Shown piece by piece: positions 18,852 through 28,238 of a stretch of DNA of 64,000 bases. The stretch is from the NCBI GenBank assembly GCA_947494305.1, contig CANLUL010000001.1:1550001-1614000 (forward strand), read 5' to 3'. The notes under the pieces were generated by a model, which worked only from the letters and a program-made list of their open reading frames with translations, was not told the origin of the DNA and ran no database searches. The stretch's first letter is position 1; the number at the start of each line of letters is the position of its first letter. Position numbers and translations under genes: made by a program. Source of the DNA: an uncultured Sphingomonadaceae bacterium. GTDB taxonomy: Bacteria > Pseudomonadota > Alphaproteobacteria > Sphingomonadales > Sphingomonadaceae.

Positions 18852-18956
18852 CGTTTTTCTAATGTAAGCGTTGCATCAATATCGTATTGATGTGTCGATA
18901 AACAGCAATTAACGACTTGGCCCTGCTTGTGAAAATTTGATGGTAAAATGCTGAAC

Positions 18957-21629
18957 CTACTTCAAAACCCCCAATTCACGAGCCTTTTCGACGGCTGGAA
19001 CACGTTTCTTAACACCCAGTTTGCGATAGATATTGCGAAGGTGAAACTTAATCGTGTTATCTGTCAGATCCAGTTGCCGGGCGATTTCTTTGTTTGATTT
19101 ACCTTGTGATATTCCCCATAAAACTTCCTCTTCGCGAGACGAGAACATAGTTTGGACTCCAGCAACGGCAAGCTTGGATGCAAAGTCTCTTAAGACATGA
19201 GTGGGCGCTTTTGTTATTATGGATGAGGCAGCCTGGGTTAGGAGATTGTCCGATACATCTCCCACAAAAGCTCTAAGGACGTTAACGCCAGCGGTATCCT
19301 CGATGGTATGTTCGAGCAAAGCTAAGGCATCCTCTCGATCACCGATAGTTTCCAAGATTCCTGCTTTGAGAACGGCCCCTCTGCCTTTTTGAATTGCAAC
19401 ATCCAATGCAACAGCAACATCTAAGCCGGCTTCAACATATCGATTGGCTTCTCTAAATTCTCCTATGGCCTTCATGTATCGCGCGCATGCATAACTCGCT
19501 GTAATCCAATGAAACCAGCCATGATTTTTCATTGTGTCCCGATTGGCAGAAAACCATTTCGTAACTCTATTGAAAGATAGTTCTGCCTGCCCCAAGTTTT
19601 CACTGGCTGTAAAAAGGTCTAACCGAAAGACTTCAGCTAACTGGGTAAGACGCTCTATGCATAAGCGATCGGTTGATTGCTCCAATTCACTGATGAGCAA
19701 TTCTGCTTTATCGAAATTCCTACGAAAAAGCATGTCATGCAATAGCGCATCGAAACCAAAAGCATAAACATCATATCCACCATCACCATCAAGCGTGTGA
19801 AAAACCGCTTTTTCCAGTTGATCAGCCGGGCCGGCATCTAAACTACTTTGCCAATAGTCAATAACGGTCAAAAACATGTCGCACATGTATTTCAGATTGC
19901 TTCGCTCACCACCAATTTTGATCGCGCTTTTCGAAGCATTCTTAAAGTGCTTGCGCGACAAATTTAGAGCGTTTGAGCATAGCTCGAGAAAACCAAAATT
20001 AATCTGGCAGTATATTGACATAACATGTTCAACATCCACCTCAGCAGCATATGCATATTCGCGTGCTTTTTTGAAATTGCCGGAGGAAAGGCTTTGTAGA
20101 GTGAGACAACACAGAATGTGCACAGTTGGGTTCATACTCGGGGAGGTGACGCTCTTACCTTCCAACATTTCCAATATATCTTTAAGCCACTTCTCATCTC
20201 TTTGAAACTCAGTGCGAAAAAGCAGTCCAACACCAATAGTTAGTCGATCACGAAGCGTACCGGGGGTTATGCCATCCCTTTCAATCAAAGCCTCAGCAGC
20301 ACCTCGATACTTGAGTGCCTGCTTGAAGTTGCCTACCAATATGCATCTATAAGCTTTGGAATAGAGGAGCCTTGAGTCCTTCGCGATTTCTTCCTCGGGA
20401 ATATTCACCAGTAGTCCGTTGAAATAACCAACGCCGCCAAACTTCTCAGCACGCATCCATTCACAATTATCATTGATGATTTGCTTGCTCAGTTCATAAT
20501 CTTTGATCGCATTGGCATAGTTAACCGCTTCTACAATCAAGCGGTTTTTTCCGCACCAAATTGCCGCACGGCGGTGCAAAGAAACAAACTTTTCGGGGTC
20601 TCCTTGTTTCAATACATCACTTAGACACTCCGAAAACAGATGATGGTATCGAAACCATCCCAGATCGTCATCTAACGGGATGACCAGTGCTTGCAGGGAC
20701 TGCAGCTGACGGATGTATGATCGACTATTGTTGTGATCGCAGACAGCATCAGCAAGCTCTGCATTGAAGCTCTGCAATGTGGAAGTTTCCAACAGAAAAT
20801 TCTGTAGTTCTGCTGGCTGACTTTCCAGCACATTAGTCACCAAATAGTCTGCCAAATACCCATGCGAAGCAATTTTGTGATCGATCGCCGTCGTGCTCGG
20901 CCCCAACAATCTTGTCATCTGCACTGCCACAGGCCAGCCTTCCAACTGCTCCTGTAAAGCAGTCAGTACTTCTTGATTCATATCATCACCCATTGCTTCT
21001 CTCACTTCTCGATCAGAGAAGCGTAAATTTGCCGCTGGAATTTCTATGGCTTGTCCAGAAGCGAGCAAGGTCGGTAGATTGATGTTGACGGGTGTGCGGC
21101 TGCCAATGGCTATATGGATTTTGTCCCCACATTGATCACTCAGCACCTCGACGAAATCATCGATATTACTGGAAGCAACCCGGTGATAATCATCCAGCAC
21201 CAGAACCATGTGATCTTCAATATCAATAATAGCGCTAAGCAGGCTAGTCATGATTGCGGTAGATGACATATCGATAAAACCATTTTCGGCGGCTTTCTTG
21301 ATATAACCAAGCGATACTCCAGCATCCTCAATAGCAAAAACTAGATAAGCAAAAAATTTGCGAATCTCTCGATCATTTTCATCGAGATTGATCCAGGCGC
21401 ACGGAATATCGCGCGCGATCAAACTATCCCGCCACTGGGATAACAATGTGGATTTTCCAAAACCTGCGGGAGCCACGATACAGGAGATCGGTTTATCCAA
21501 TGCCGCATCCAAATCGAGCAAAAGTCGTTTTCGCTCCACCAATTTTATCGCGAATTTGGGCGCGCGGGTCTTGGACCTCGAAAACCAAGTGGTTGGGGCT
21601 TGAATTTCTACAAGACTATTTTGAGGCAC
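18957..21629 (-). CDS. MalT/LAL-type LuxR-family STAND ATPase regulator (copy 5)
   Basis: 890 residues with a GTG start; AGGGA lies six bases before it. The P-loop 'APAGFGKST', 'MVLVLDDYH', 'EGWPVAVQMTRLL' and 'WFRYHHLFSECL' are followed by a TPR-like sensor and a LuxR HTH ('SSREEEVLWGISQGKSNKE', 'NTIKFHLRNIYRKLGVKKR'). It is the most upstream gene of the tandem set in transcription order. Its upstream element differs: the closest match to the conserved 13-mer lies 191 bp away instead of about 60. Paralogy to copies 2-4 is clear across the first 430 residues and the last 70. Confidence 0.88.
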   Translation of the reverse strand: MPQNSLVEIQAPTTWFSRSKTRAPKFAIKLVERKRLLLDLDAALDKPISCIVAPAGFGKSTLLSQWRDSLIARDIPCAWINLDENDREIRKFFAYLVFAIEDAGVSLGYIKKAAENGFIDMSSTAIMTSLLSAIIDIEDHMVLVLDDYHRVASSNIDDFVEVLSDQCGDKIHIAIGSRTPVNINLPTLLASGQAIEIPAANLRFSDREVREAMGDDMNQEVLTALQEQLEGWPVAVQMTRLLGPSTTAIDHKIASHGYLADYLVTNVLESQPAELQNFLLETSTLQSFNAELADAVCDHNNSRSYIRQLQSLQALVIPLDDDLGWFRYHHLFSECLSDVLKQGDPEKFVSLHRRAAIWCGKNRLIVEAVNYANAIKDYELSKQIINDNCEWMRAEKFGGVGYFNGLLVNIPEEEIAKDSRLLYSKAYRCILVGNFKQALKYRGAAEALIERDGITPGTLRDRLTIGVGLLFRTEFQRDEKWLKDILEMLEGKSVTSPSMNPTVHILCCLTLQSLSSGNFKKAREYAYAAEVDVEHVMSIYCQINFGFLELCSNALNLSRKHFKNASKSAIKIGGERSNLKYMCDMFLTVIDYWQSSLDAGPADQLEKAVFHTLDGDGGYDVYAFGFDALLHDMLFRRNFDKAELLISELEQSTDRLCIERLTQLAEVFRLDLFTASENLGQAELSFNRVTKWFSANRDTMKNHGWFHWITASYACARYMKAIGEFREANRYVEAGLDVAVALDVAIQKGRGAVLKAGILETIGDREDALALLEHTIEDTAGVNVLRAFVGDVSDNLLTQAASSIITKAPTHVLRDFASKLAVAGVQTMFSSREEEVLWGISQGKSNKEIARQLDLTDNTIKFHLRNIYRKLGVKKRVPAVEKARELGVLK

Positions 21630-21819
21630 GATATTTCCCTACTCACCGGATCGGGCCTTCGAGGAACTTGAAATACGACATCCCACAACATCATCATTTA
21701 GGCCGAACGTCGTCGGTGCCAATTGTTGGTAAGTTGTCTGGCTATCACAGAAGGAATTCAGGTGAGTTATGCCAATTCTTTCTTCACTCAAAAGATATGC
21801 GGCATTGGGCATTGTTTTA

Positions 21820-21832
21820 CTCCAAATTGGAT
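21820..21832 (-). promoter_or_regulatory. Divergent copy of the regulator-promoter 13-mer before copy 5
   Basis: Minus-strand ATCCAATTTGGAG followed by TAAAAC matches CTCGATTTTGGAGTAAAA of copies 2 and 4 in its downstream half. The spacing to the gene (191 bp) is unlike the others, and no good -10 box is found 17 bp on. It may be an inactive or reassigned site. Confidence 0.3.
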
Positions 21833-22324
21833 CAAGTAAATGGAATTTTCAGTTTTGATTTTTTGCTTGCGCCACTATCTGGCTGACAACAAACTAACTC
21901 GACAAGTCGAAATAACCTAGCGGAAAGGTTTTGCGAACTTGAAGACTTGTTGCAGATCAAGAAGTATTTTCGACCAAGCGATCAATTTAATTGCCAAGAA
22001 GTTTGACACTCAAAAACATATTTGGCGTTTGAAACAACTAGACTTCAGCATCATTGATACGAGTTATTCAATGCACTGTTTCCCTAACTTATTCTTAAAA
22101 CTTTTGAATTATGATTTTCAAAAATCAAGTCGGATATACTGAATATCCGGGATTTTTTTGGGCCACACCGTTGTCGATTGTACAGATCACAAGAAACAAT
22201 TGAAGGTACCAATTGGTCAAGACTGAATCTAGATAGCTTTTCCAAAAGCTGGTTTCAAAAACGTTCTAATGATCACATTCTTACTGGATTAAAGGCACAG
22301 GATTTTTAGCATCACTATCCGAAA

Positions 22325-22353
22325 GGGTAGTAGGTCGACTTAGTCAACTACCC
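22325..22353 (+). promoter_or_regulatory. GGGTAGT dyad upstream of the PEP-CTERM gene
   Basis: GGGTAGT (22325-22331), a 15 bp spacer, then ACTACCC (22347-22353), followed by AAAAAACCTAGTATT. The right flank matches that of the 8244 site (GTAAAACCATAGTTTT), so similarity extends beyond the arms. It ends 109 bp before the ATG at 22463. Confidence 0.6.
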
Positions 22354-22462
22354 AAAAAACCTAGTATTATCAGTGCTTTACAAGCTACATTAACTATCAA
22401 TCTTAGTGTTTCGTTAACTTCTGCCGAGCATTAACAGATCGTTAACTCAAAGGATGTAGCCC

Positions 22463-23140
22463 ATGAAACAGACAGTTCTTAAAACTATCGCAATGGCCTC
22501 AGTAGCGATAATCGCTTTGCCGGCCCAAGCCGAAATCATCACCTATGAAATTGCCAATCCTGGTGGACCAGGTTCTTACGGCTTAGTTGCAGGAGGAGGA
22601 GGTACTCCTGATCCCTACTGGCGTTTTGAACATGGTTCGACTTTCAGTGTAGACACCCACAATGGAACGGGGTCCCTTTCCGCCAAGTTAATCAATAATC
22701 TGGGCGTATCAACGCCTCTAGAGCTCGAGTTTTCTGGCCTTCTAGATACGCTGGATGGTACCGACTATTATTACGTTAAAGGCAATGGAGGCGCATACAA
22801 TCCGGCCACACAGGATTATTTCACCAACGCTACTGGGTCGTTTGACTACGAACCGTTCGGCAAACCATTTCAACTTGATAAAAATGATCCAGTGACGGGA
22901 AAATCGGTCGTACAATTCGGTAAGGGTGCAAACTACACCGATCCTCACAAAAAGGGCTTCGCTGCATGGTTGGAATTCGTACATCCCAAAAATGGTAAAA
23001 CGATAAAATGGGACATCTATGGATCGTTTAAACACCCTCCAACACATGTTCCGGAGCCCGCTCCACTAGCTCTATTGGCCTTTGGCGTCGCTGGTCTTGC
23101 TTTCGCGAGGCGGCGCAAGCGCAAGTTCGCGGATGGGTAA
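22463..23140 (+). CDS. PEP-CTERM sorting-signal exported protein
   Basis: 225 residues. The signal peptide is about 1-23 (cleavage after 'LPAQA'). The mature part is glycine- and aspartate-rich with no recognised domain. The C-terminus has the full sorting signal: VPEPAP, a hydrophobic helix 'LALLAFGVAGLAFA', then RRRKRK. Such proteins are cleaved by an exosortase and go to the outer surface or extracellular matrix. No exosortase gene is in the window. AAAGGA lies eight bases before the ATG. The shared dyad lies upstream and a strong hairpin downstream, so it is probably a single-gene unit; the TPR lipoprotein gene follows after 142 bp. Confidence 0.82.
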   Translation: MKQTVLKTIAMASVAIIALPAQAEIITYEIANPGGPGSYGLVAGGGGTPDPYWRFEHGSTFSVDTHNGTGSLSAKLINNLGVSTPLELEFSGLLDTLDGTDYYYVKGNGGAYNPATQDYFTNATGSFDYEPFGKPFQLDKNDPVTGKSVVQFGKGANYTDPHKKGFAAWLEFVHPKNGKTIKWDIYGSFKHPPTHVPEPAPLALLAFGVAGLAFARRRKRKFADG

Positions 23141-23160
23141 CTCATAGTTCACCCGCGGGA

Positions 23161-23196
23161 CAGGAGGGTTGTCTTGCCCCAAGTACAACCCTCCTG
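23161..23196 (+). terminator. Strong hairpin after the PEP-CTERM gene
   Basis: CAGGAGGGTTGT (23161-23172) pairs perfectly with ACAACCCTCCTG (23185-23196). The loop can pair further (CTTG/CAAG). It lies 20 bp after the stop. The T-run is poor (CTTCCAAT), so it may act as a terminator or as a 3' mRNA stabiliser. Confidence 0.65.
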
Positions 23197-23282
23197 CTTC
23201 CAATAAACAAACGTTGGCATTCGAAGGGCTTTTGATTTTCGCTCAGCATAATCGAGACCGTTCTCCCTAGAAGGTATTCTAA

Positions 23283-24917
23283 ATGATACGCTCAATTTAT
23301 CTCCCGCTCACACTGCTTGTAACACTCGGCCTTTCAGCCTGTTCTATGGATAGACGTTCTGCCGAAGAACGCGCCTTCGCCTCGTTTGAGGATCGGCATT
23401 TTCTCGATACTCGTATCCACTTGGCAAATGCGATAGAAGAAAATCCCGAGGATCCTGGTTTGCGCCAATTACTAGGCAAAACATCTCTGGCGCTGGGGGA
23501 TGGTCAAGTAGCCGAAGCGGCTTTTAAGAAGGCAGTTGAAAAAGATGATACACTAACTTCGGAAGTCAATCCCTACCTAGCTCATGCCTATTTACAGCAG
23601 CAAAGACCCAAAGAAGCGCTGGATTTGATTGGGGAAGTAGAAGGCAGCGATCCATATTCTTTGAGGCTTTTGGCCCAAGCACGACTGCAAAATGGGGAAA
23701 TGTCAGAGGCTTGGGATGCTATTGAGAAGGCGATTACAGCCTCCCCAGAAAATGGCGATATTTTGGCTCTAGCTGGCCAGTATCAGCTTGCTGTTGGCAA
23801 CATTGATGAGGCCAAAAGATATGCTGATCGGTCACTGGCAAGTCCCACACCCAGCGTAGAGGCCTATCTGCTTCAGGGCCGCATTCATTCAATACAAGGC
23901 GATCTCGAAAAAGCACTTACAAAGTACGAAGCGGGATCCAAGCAGTTTCGTGATCATGTTAGTATCTATATTTCTAAAGCCGCTATCTACGCAGATCAGC
24001 GTGAAACGGAGAAAATGGAAGCTGCAATTGCCAATGTTGAACGGATTAGTCCAGGTCATCAGAGCGCGATATACATTATGGCTCGATATAGCTTGATACA
24101 GGGGAATACTGACAAAGCTTATGAATTGGCTCAAACGTTGGAAGGTGCTTCGCAGAGCAATCCTCCATTGCTTATGTTACTTGGGGAGGTTCAAGCAAAA
24201 AGAGGCAATCTCCAACAAGCAATCTCGCATTTGAGAGCCTATTTGCGCCTATCTCCTAGCCATCCTGGTGCCAGTCACTTACTCGCAAAAACTCTGGAAA
24301 AAAGCGGCAACCGTCAGGACGCGTTTGCAGTGATAAAGGGTGCAATAACACGTGCCGACAGCCCAAAATCTTTTGTTGATTACGCCGCAAGTTTAGCAGA
24401 GCAAACCAATGATCCCAGTCTGCCTCTCCTCAAGCGGCGGGCAAACACTCCAGCGTTGAGCGAGGTTAAGGTTCAGCTCGCGCACGTTCAAAAAGCTAGT
24501 GATAAAGGCGAATGGCTGACAGCAACGAAAATCTATGATTCACTAATCACCGGTGATTTTTCTAATCATCCAATGCTTCTGAACAATGCGGCGATGGCGC
24601 ATTTTCGATACGGAAATGGCGATCGAGCCTTGGAATTGGCGGAGCACGCCTACGAACTGACACCCGATGACCCCTCGGTATTGGACAGCCTTGGTTGGAT
24701 TCAGCTTAATGTCGCCGAGGATCGACCGGGAAGTCTGCAGATATTAAAGCGCGCGTTTCAATTGGATCCCGGGAATATGCAGATACGGTTGCATCTCGCC
24801 CAAGCTTTGGCGCTAAATGGCCGCAAGAGCGAGGCTAGGACTCATATTACACGCGTTATGGCTGTTGTAGACAAAAGACATCACAAGGAATTCGATAGAA
24901 TTTTGGCAATGCTCTGA
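23283..24917 (+). CDS. TPR-repeat lipoprotein, possibly PEP-CTERM-system associated
   Basis: 544 residues. A lipoprotein signal ends LSAC with the lipid-carrying cysteine at 20. The rest is a series of about ten tetratricopeptide-like helical pairs (for example 'EAAFKKAVEKDD', 'GDLEKALTKYEAG', 'GNLQQAISHLRAYLRLSPSH', 'GDRALELAEHAYELTPDDP'). It resembles TPR lipoproteins that accompany PEP-CTERM/exosortase exopolysaccharide loci (PrsT-like), though it is shorter than typical PrsT. AGAAGG precedes the ATG by eight bases. Placement right after a PEP-CTERM gene supports a role in envelope assembly or export. A general TPR scaffold unrelated to PEP-CTERM cannot be excluded. Confidence 0.7.
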   Translation: MIRSIYLPLTLLVTLGLSACSMDRRSAEERAFASFEDRHFLDTRIHLANAIEENPEDPGLRQLLGKTSLALGDGQVAEAAFKKAVEKDDTLTSEVNPYLAHAYLQQQRPKEALDLIGEVEGSDPYSLRLLAQARLQNGEMSEAWDAIEKAITASPENGDILALAGQYQLAVGNIDEAKRYADRSLASPTPSVEAYLLQGRIHSIQGDLEKALTKYEAGSKQFRDHVSIYISKAAIYADQRETEKMEAAIANVERISPGHQSAIYIMARYSLIQGNTDKAYELAQTLEGASQSNPPLLMLLGEVQAKRGNLQQAISHLRAYLRLSPSHPGASHLLAKTLEKSGNRQDAFAVIKGAITRADSPKSFVDYAASLAEQTNDPSLPLLKRRANTPALSEVKVQLAHVQKASDKGEWLTATKIYDSLITGDFSNHPMLLNNAAMAHFRYGNGDRALELAEHAYELTPDDPSVLDSLGWIQLNVAEDRPGSLQILKRAFQLDPGNMQIRLHLAQALALNGRKSEARTHITRVMAVVDKRHHKEFDRILAML

Positions 24918-24979
24918 TGCAGCCGCCCAATCCAATCAACAAATTTGCGCTGTGCGTTTTCTGGAATGACAATCCGTCG

Positions 24980-25612
24980 TTAACTGGATCTGAGACTGTC
25001 GAAGTACTGCTCAACAGCGGACAAGTTTTTTAGATCCGCATATTTCTGCTCCAAGTCAAATAGATTGGCGGATTGTACAGCAGGATCGCGATCGCCGCAT
25101 GCTTCAGGAACCACAACTGGTCGAAAACCATGTTGTAGCGCATCCAGCGCGGACGCTCTGACACAGCCGGACGTTGAAAAACCGGCAAACAAGCAAGTAT
25201 CGATATGCAAGCTGTTCAAAGTTGATACCAAGCTTGTACCGAAAAATGCACTTGGATATTGCTTCGTCACTACGATATCATTGGTCGCTGGTTTTAAGCG
25301 ATCATCAAAATCGCCCAACGGTTCCCCCTTTTGAAATAATGAAAGCGCACCTACCTTCTTATAAAATAAACCTCCATCCGCTCCACCTGTCATATATTCA
25401 ACGCGGGTAAAGATGATAGGAACACTCGATTTCCGCGCCAAGTTGGCAAGTGATAGCATAGACTGAAAAGCATCGTCAGAACCAACATACAATGGCGCAC
25501 CGGGGTCAATGTAGGCTTTTGTCACATCAATTAGGATTAAAGCGGGGTGCTTTCCAAAGCCCAAGCTTCCACCAAAACCGGCTCTCTCATAATCATCATT
25601 TAAATCAGACAT
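24980..25612 (-). CDS. Isochorismatase-fold cysteine hydrolase (N-carbamoylsarcosine amidase-like)
   Basis: 210 residues with the full catalytic triad of the family: D29 in 'ALILIDVTKAY', K117 in 'VVTKQYPSAFFGT' and C150 in 'FSTSGCVRASALDA'. The spacing and the 'STSGCVRA' segment resemble N-carbamoylsarcosine amidase and related amide hydrolases more than nicotinamidase. The gene stands alone: the TPR lipoprotein gene converges on it from one side and the AceE-like gene diverges on the other. The substrate cannot be assigned. Confidence 0.8.
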   Translation of the reverse strand: MSDLNDDYERAGFGGSLGFGKHPALILIDVTKAYIDPGAPLYVGSDDAFQSMLSLANLARKSSVPIIFTRVEYMTGGADGGLFYKKVGALSLFQKGEPLGDFDDRLKPATNDIVVTKQYPSAFFGTSLVSTLNSLHIDTCLFAGFSTSGCVRASALDALQHGFRPVVVPEACGDRDPAVQSANLFDLEQKYADLKNLSAVEQYFDSLRSS

Positions 25613-25879
25613 TTACAATCACTCTTGTTGCTGTTTTCCCAAGCAAATCGTCTACTTTGTAAGCCATCCCAGAAAACTTGCCATACCTGTACCATTCTCA
25701 AGCGGCGCTTTATTAGGCCGTTCCAGTTGATCCACTCTAGCCTCTAATCTGCCATTGCAACAATCAATTACCTACAAACAAAATCTGTCCATCTGATGAT
25801 CAACCGAGCATGTTTAGACTGACAATTGCAATCAAACTGCGTTAGTGACAGTGTTATTAATATTAGGAATCAATTGCTG

Positions 25880-28216
25880 ATGGTAACCGCTAAAGCCAAA
25901 GACATACAAGACGAAATACAAATGCTGGAATTGTTGGAATCCCGACTTCGCTGGTTATCGTCCTGGACAATTCACAATGCCAATCACATTCGCACCAAAA
26001 CAGATGGATTGAAGGTCGGCGGTCACCAGGCCAGTTGCTCCTCTATGACTGCAATCATGGCTGCACTCTATTTCCATGCTTTGCGGCCGCAGGACAAGGT
26101 CGCCGTCAAGCCGCACGCTGGCCCCGTGCTCCATGCCATTCATTATCTACTTGGTAATCAGAGTCTTGAAAAGCTGGAGCAATTCCGCGGTTTAGGCGGC
26201 GTACAAAGCTATCCTTCCCGTACAAAAGATACGATACCTGTTGATTTTTCGACTGGATCGGTTGGCCTAGGCGTTGCGGTCACAGCGTTCTCAAGTCTCG
26301 TGCAAGACTATTTAATCGCTCATGGGCAAATGCAGGAAAATGACGCCGGCAGAATGATCGCTCTAATGGGCGATGCGGAACTGGATGAAGGCAATATCTA
26401 TGAGTGTCTTATTGAGGGATACAAGCACGATATCCGAAATTGCTGGTGGGTGGTTGACTACAACCGGCAATCACTCGACAGCACCACTGCAGATCGCATG
26501 TTTCGTCGGTTTGACGATATTTTTGAAACATGTGGCTGGCGTGTAAAAACGCTGAAATATGGAAAATTACAGCAAGCGGCTTTCAAAAAACCAGGTGGAA
26601 AGACGCTGGAGCAATGGATCGAAAATTGCCCCAATGCAGACTTTGCTGCCCTCACTTACAAAGGCGGGAAAGCTTGGCGTGATCGACTGATCCAGGATAT
26701 TGGCAATAAACCGCATGTGAAAAAACTGGTTGCAAGTTTTGATGACGATGCGCTGGCAACACTTATGACAAATCTGGGCGGCCATTGCGTTGACACCCTG
26801 TCCCAAGCTTTTGATGAATGCGATGATGACAAACCGACCTTGTTTATCGCTTATACAGTGAAAGGCTTTGGTCTGCCGTTAGCAGGCCATAAGGACAACC
26901 ACTCTGGCATGATGAACCCCAGTCAGATAGAAGGCTATCGCGAGAGCCTAGGAATTGAAAAAGGTACCGAATGGGAACCCTATGGAGGCCTGGGAGGCAA
27001 TTCTGCGGTACAGTTAAAAGCCTTCGTCGAAAACAGCGCGCTGGCCAAAATGAAGCCAGAATCAACCCCTGCCCCCGTTCTCATCCCAGAAAAACTGCCA
27101 ACTCCTGCTGGTTCGGAGCAATCAACACAGGCTGCCTTTGGCAAAATCCTCCTCGATTTAGCCAAATCTGGCGAAGAAATCGCTGATAGGATCGTCACAA
27201 CCGCACCCGATGTTACCCAAACCACCAATTTGGGCGCATTTGTCAATCAACGCGGCCTGTTTCGTCGTCAAGAAGTAGCCGATGTTTTCCGACAGGCTAA
27301 CATTCCTTCCGCTCAAAAATGGTCTGCTCATTCCGCTGGACAACATATTGAGCTTGGGATTGCGGAAAACAACTTCTTCATTATGCTCGCTTCACTAGGC
27401 CTAGCAGCACCTCATTTTGATACACGTCTTCTGCCAGTGGGAACGGTCTATGATCCATTTATCGCCCGTGGGCTCGATGCGCTAAACTATGGTTGTTACC
27501 AAGATGCTCGGTTCCTGCTTGTCGGAACTCCATCGGGCCTCACTCTTGGCCCAGAAGGCGGTGCGCATCAATCGATCAATACACCGTTAATTGGCATGGG
27601 GCAGCCAAGCCTAACCTATTTTGAACCGGCATATGCCGATGAAGTCGCATTGATGATGCGTTGGGCGTTTGATCATATGCAAAAAGAAGATGGTGAATCC
27701 GTTTATCTGCGCCTGACAACACGATCCATTCGTCAAATTGAACGCGAAAATAACGATTGGCAAGATGATGCTTTGAAAGGCGGTTATTGGTTGAAAAAAC
27801 CTGGATCTGACACAGAAGCAGCAATTGCCTTCTCAGGCGCTATCGCTCCGGAGGTGCTAGACGCATATGATGAGTTGATCGACGATATCCCTGGAATGGG
27901 ATTGCTAAATGTTACTTCTCCCGATCTACTCCATCGCGGATGGTCAAAGGAAAAAGCAGCTCGTTGGAGTGGTGAAAGAAAATCGACATCTCATGTATCG
28001 AATTTACTGAATGCGTTACCCTCCAAGGCAGGTTTAATCACTGTGCTGGATGGATCACCATCTGCTTTGTCTTGGCTAGGCGGCGTGCGAGGAATGAAGG
28101 TCAGTCCACTGGGAACAGATCGATTTGGACAAACCGGTAGTTTGGCTGATCTTTATAGCGCCTATCGGATAGATAGCGAAGCTATCGCGGATGCTGCCGC
28201 TGAATTGTTTTTGTAG
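25880..28216 (+). CDS. AceE-like thiamine-diphosphate 2-oxoacid dehydrogenase E1 / transketolase-family protein
   Basis: About 778 residues from the ATG at 25880; an open frame reaches a TTG at 25826, but the added residues look non-coding. The AceE-like (homodimeric E1) pattern is clear: 'VGGHQASCSSMTAIMAALYF', 'FRGLGGVQSYPSR', 'STGSVGLGVAV', a ThDP/Mg motif 'GDAELDEGNIY' ending near 'VVDYN', and a pyrimidine-domain segment 'HIELGIAENNFFIML'. It is about 100 residues shorter than E. coli AceE. No E2 or E3 gene is nearby, so it is either an orphan E1 working with components encoded elsewhere or a transketolase-like enzyme with its own 2-oxoacid or ketose substrate. The Shine-Dalgarno sequence is weak (AGGA 12 bases ahead). 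Confidence 0.75.
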   Translation: MVTAKAKDIQDEIQMLELLESRLRWLSSWTIHNANHIRTKTDGLKVGGHQASCSSMTAIMAALYFHALRPQDKVAVKPHAGPVLHAIHYLLGNQSLEKLEQFRGLGGVQSYPSRTKDTIPVDFSTGSVGLGVAVTAFSSLVQDYLIAHGQMQENDAGRMIALMGDAELDEGNIYECLIEGYKHDIRNCWWVVDYNRQSLDSTTADRMFRRFDDIFETCGWRVKTLKYGKLQQAAFKKPGGKTLEQWIENCPNADFAALTYKGGKAWRDRLIQDIGNKPHVKKLVASFDDDALATLMTNLGGHCVDTLSQAFDECDDDKPTLFIAYTVKGFGLPLAGHKDNHSGMMNPSQIEGYRESLGIEKGTEWEPYGGLGGNSAVQLKAFVENSALAKMKPESTPAPVLIPEKLPTPAGSEQSTQAAFGKILLDLAKSGEEIADRIVTTAPDVTQTTNLGAFVNQRGLFRRQEVADVFRQANIPSAQKWSAHSAGQHIELGIAENNFFIMLASLGLAAPHFDTRLLPVGTVYDPFIARGLDALNYGCYQDARFLLVGTPSGLTLGPEGGAHQSINTPLIGMGQPSLTYFEPAYADEVALMMRWAFDHMQKEDGESVYLRLTTRSIRQIERENNDWQDDALKGGYWLKKPGSDTEAAIAFSGAIAPEVLDAYDELIDDIPGMGLLNVTSPDLLHRGWSKEKAARWSGERKSTSHVSNLLNALPSKAGLITVLDGSPSALSWLGGVRGMKVSPLGTDRFGQTGSLADLYSAYRIDSEAIADAAAELFL

Positions 28217-28238
28217 ACCTAACTGCGCGCCGTTAGAA

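Larger units (their letters stand above)
21630..22462. other. Intergenic region before the PEP-CTERM gene
   Basis: About 830 AT-rich bases with no supported ORF. It holds the remnant-like 13-mer at 21820-21832, two short perfect palindromes (ACCAATTGGT at 22208-22217; AGCTTTT-CC-AAAAGCT at 22235-22250) and the GGGTAGT dyad at 22325-22353. GTTAAC-type repeats crowd the last 80 bases before the ATG at 22463. Confidence 0.6.
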
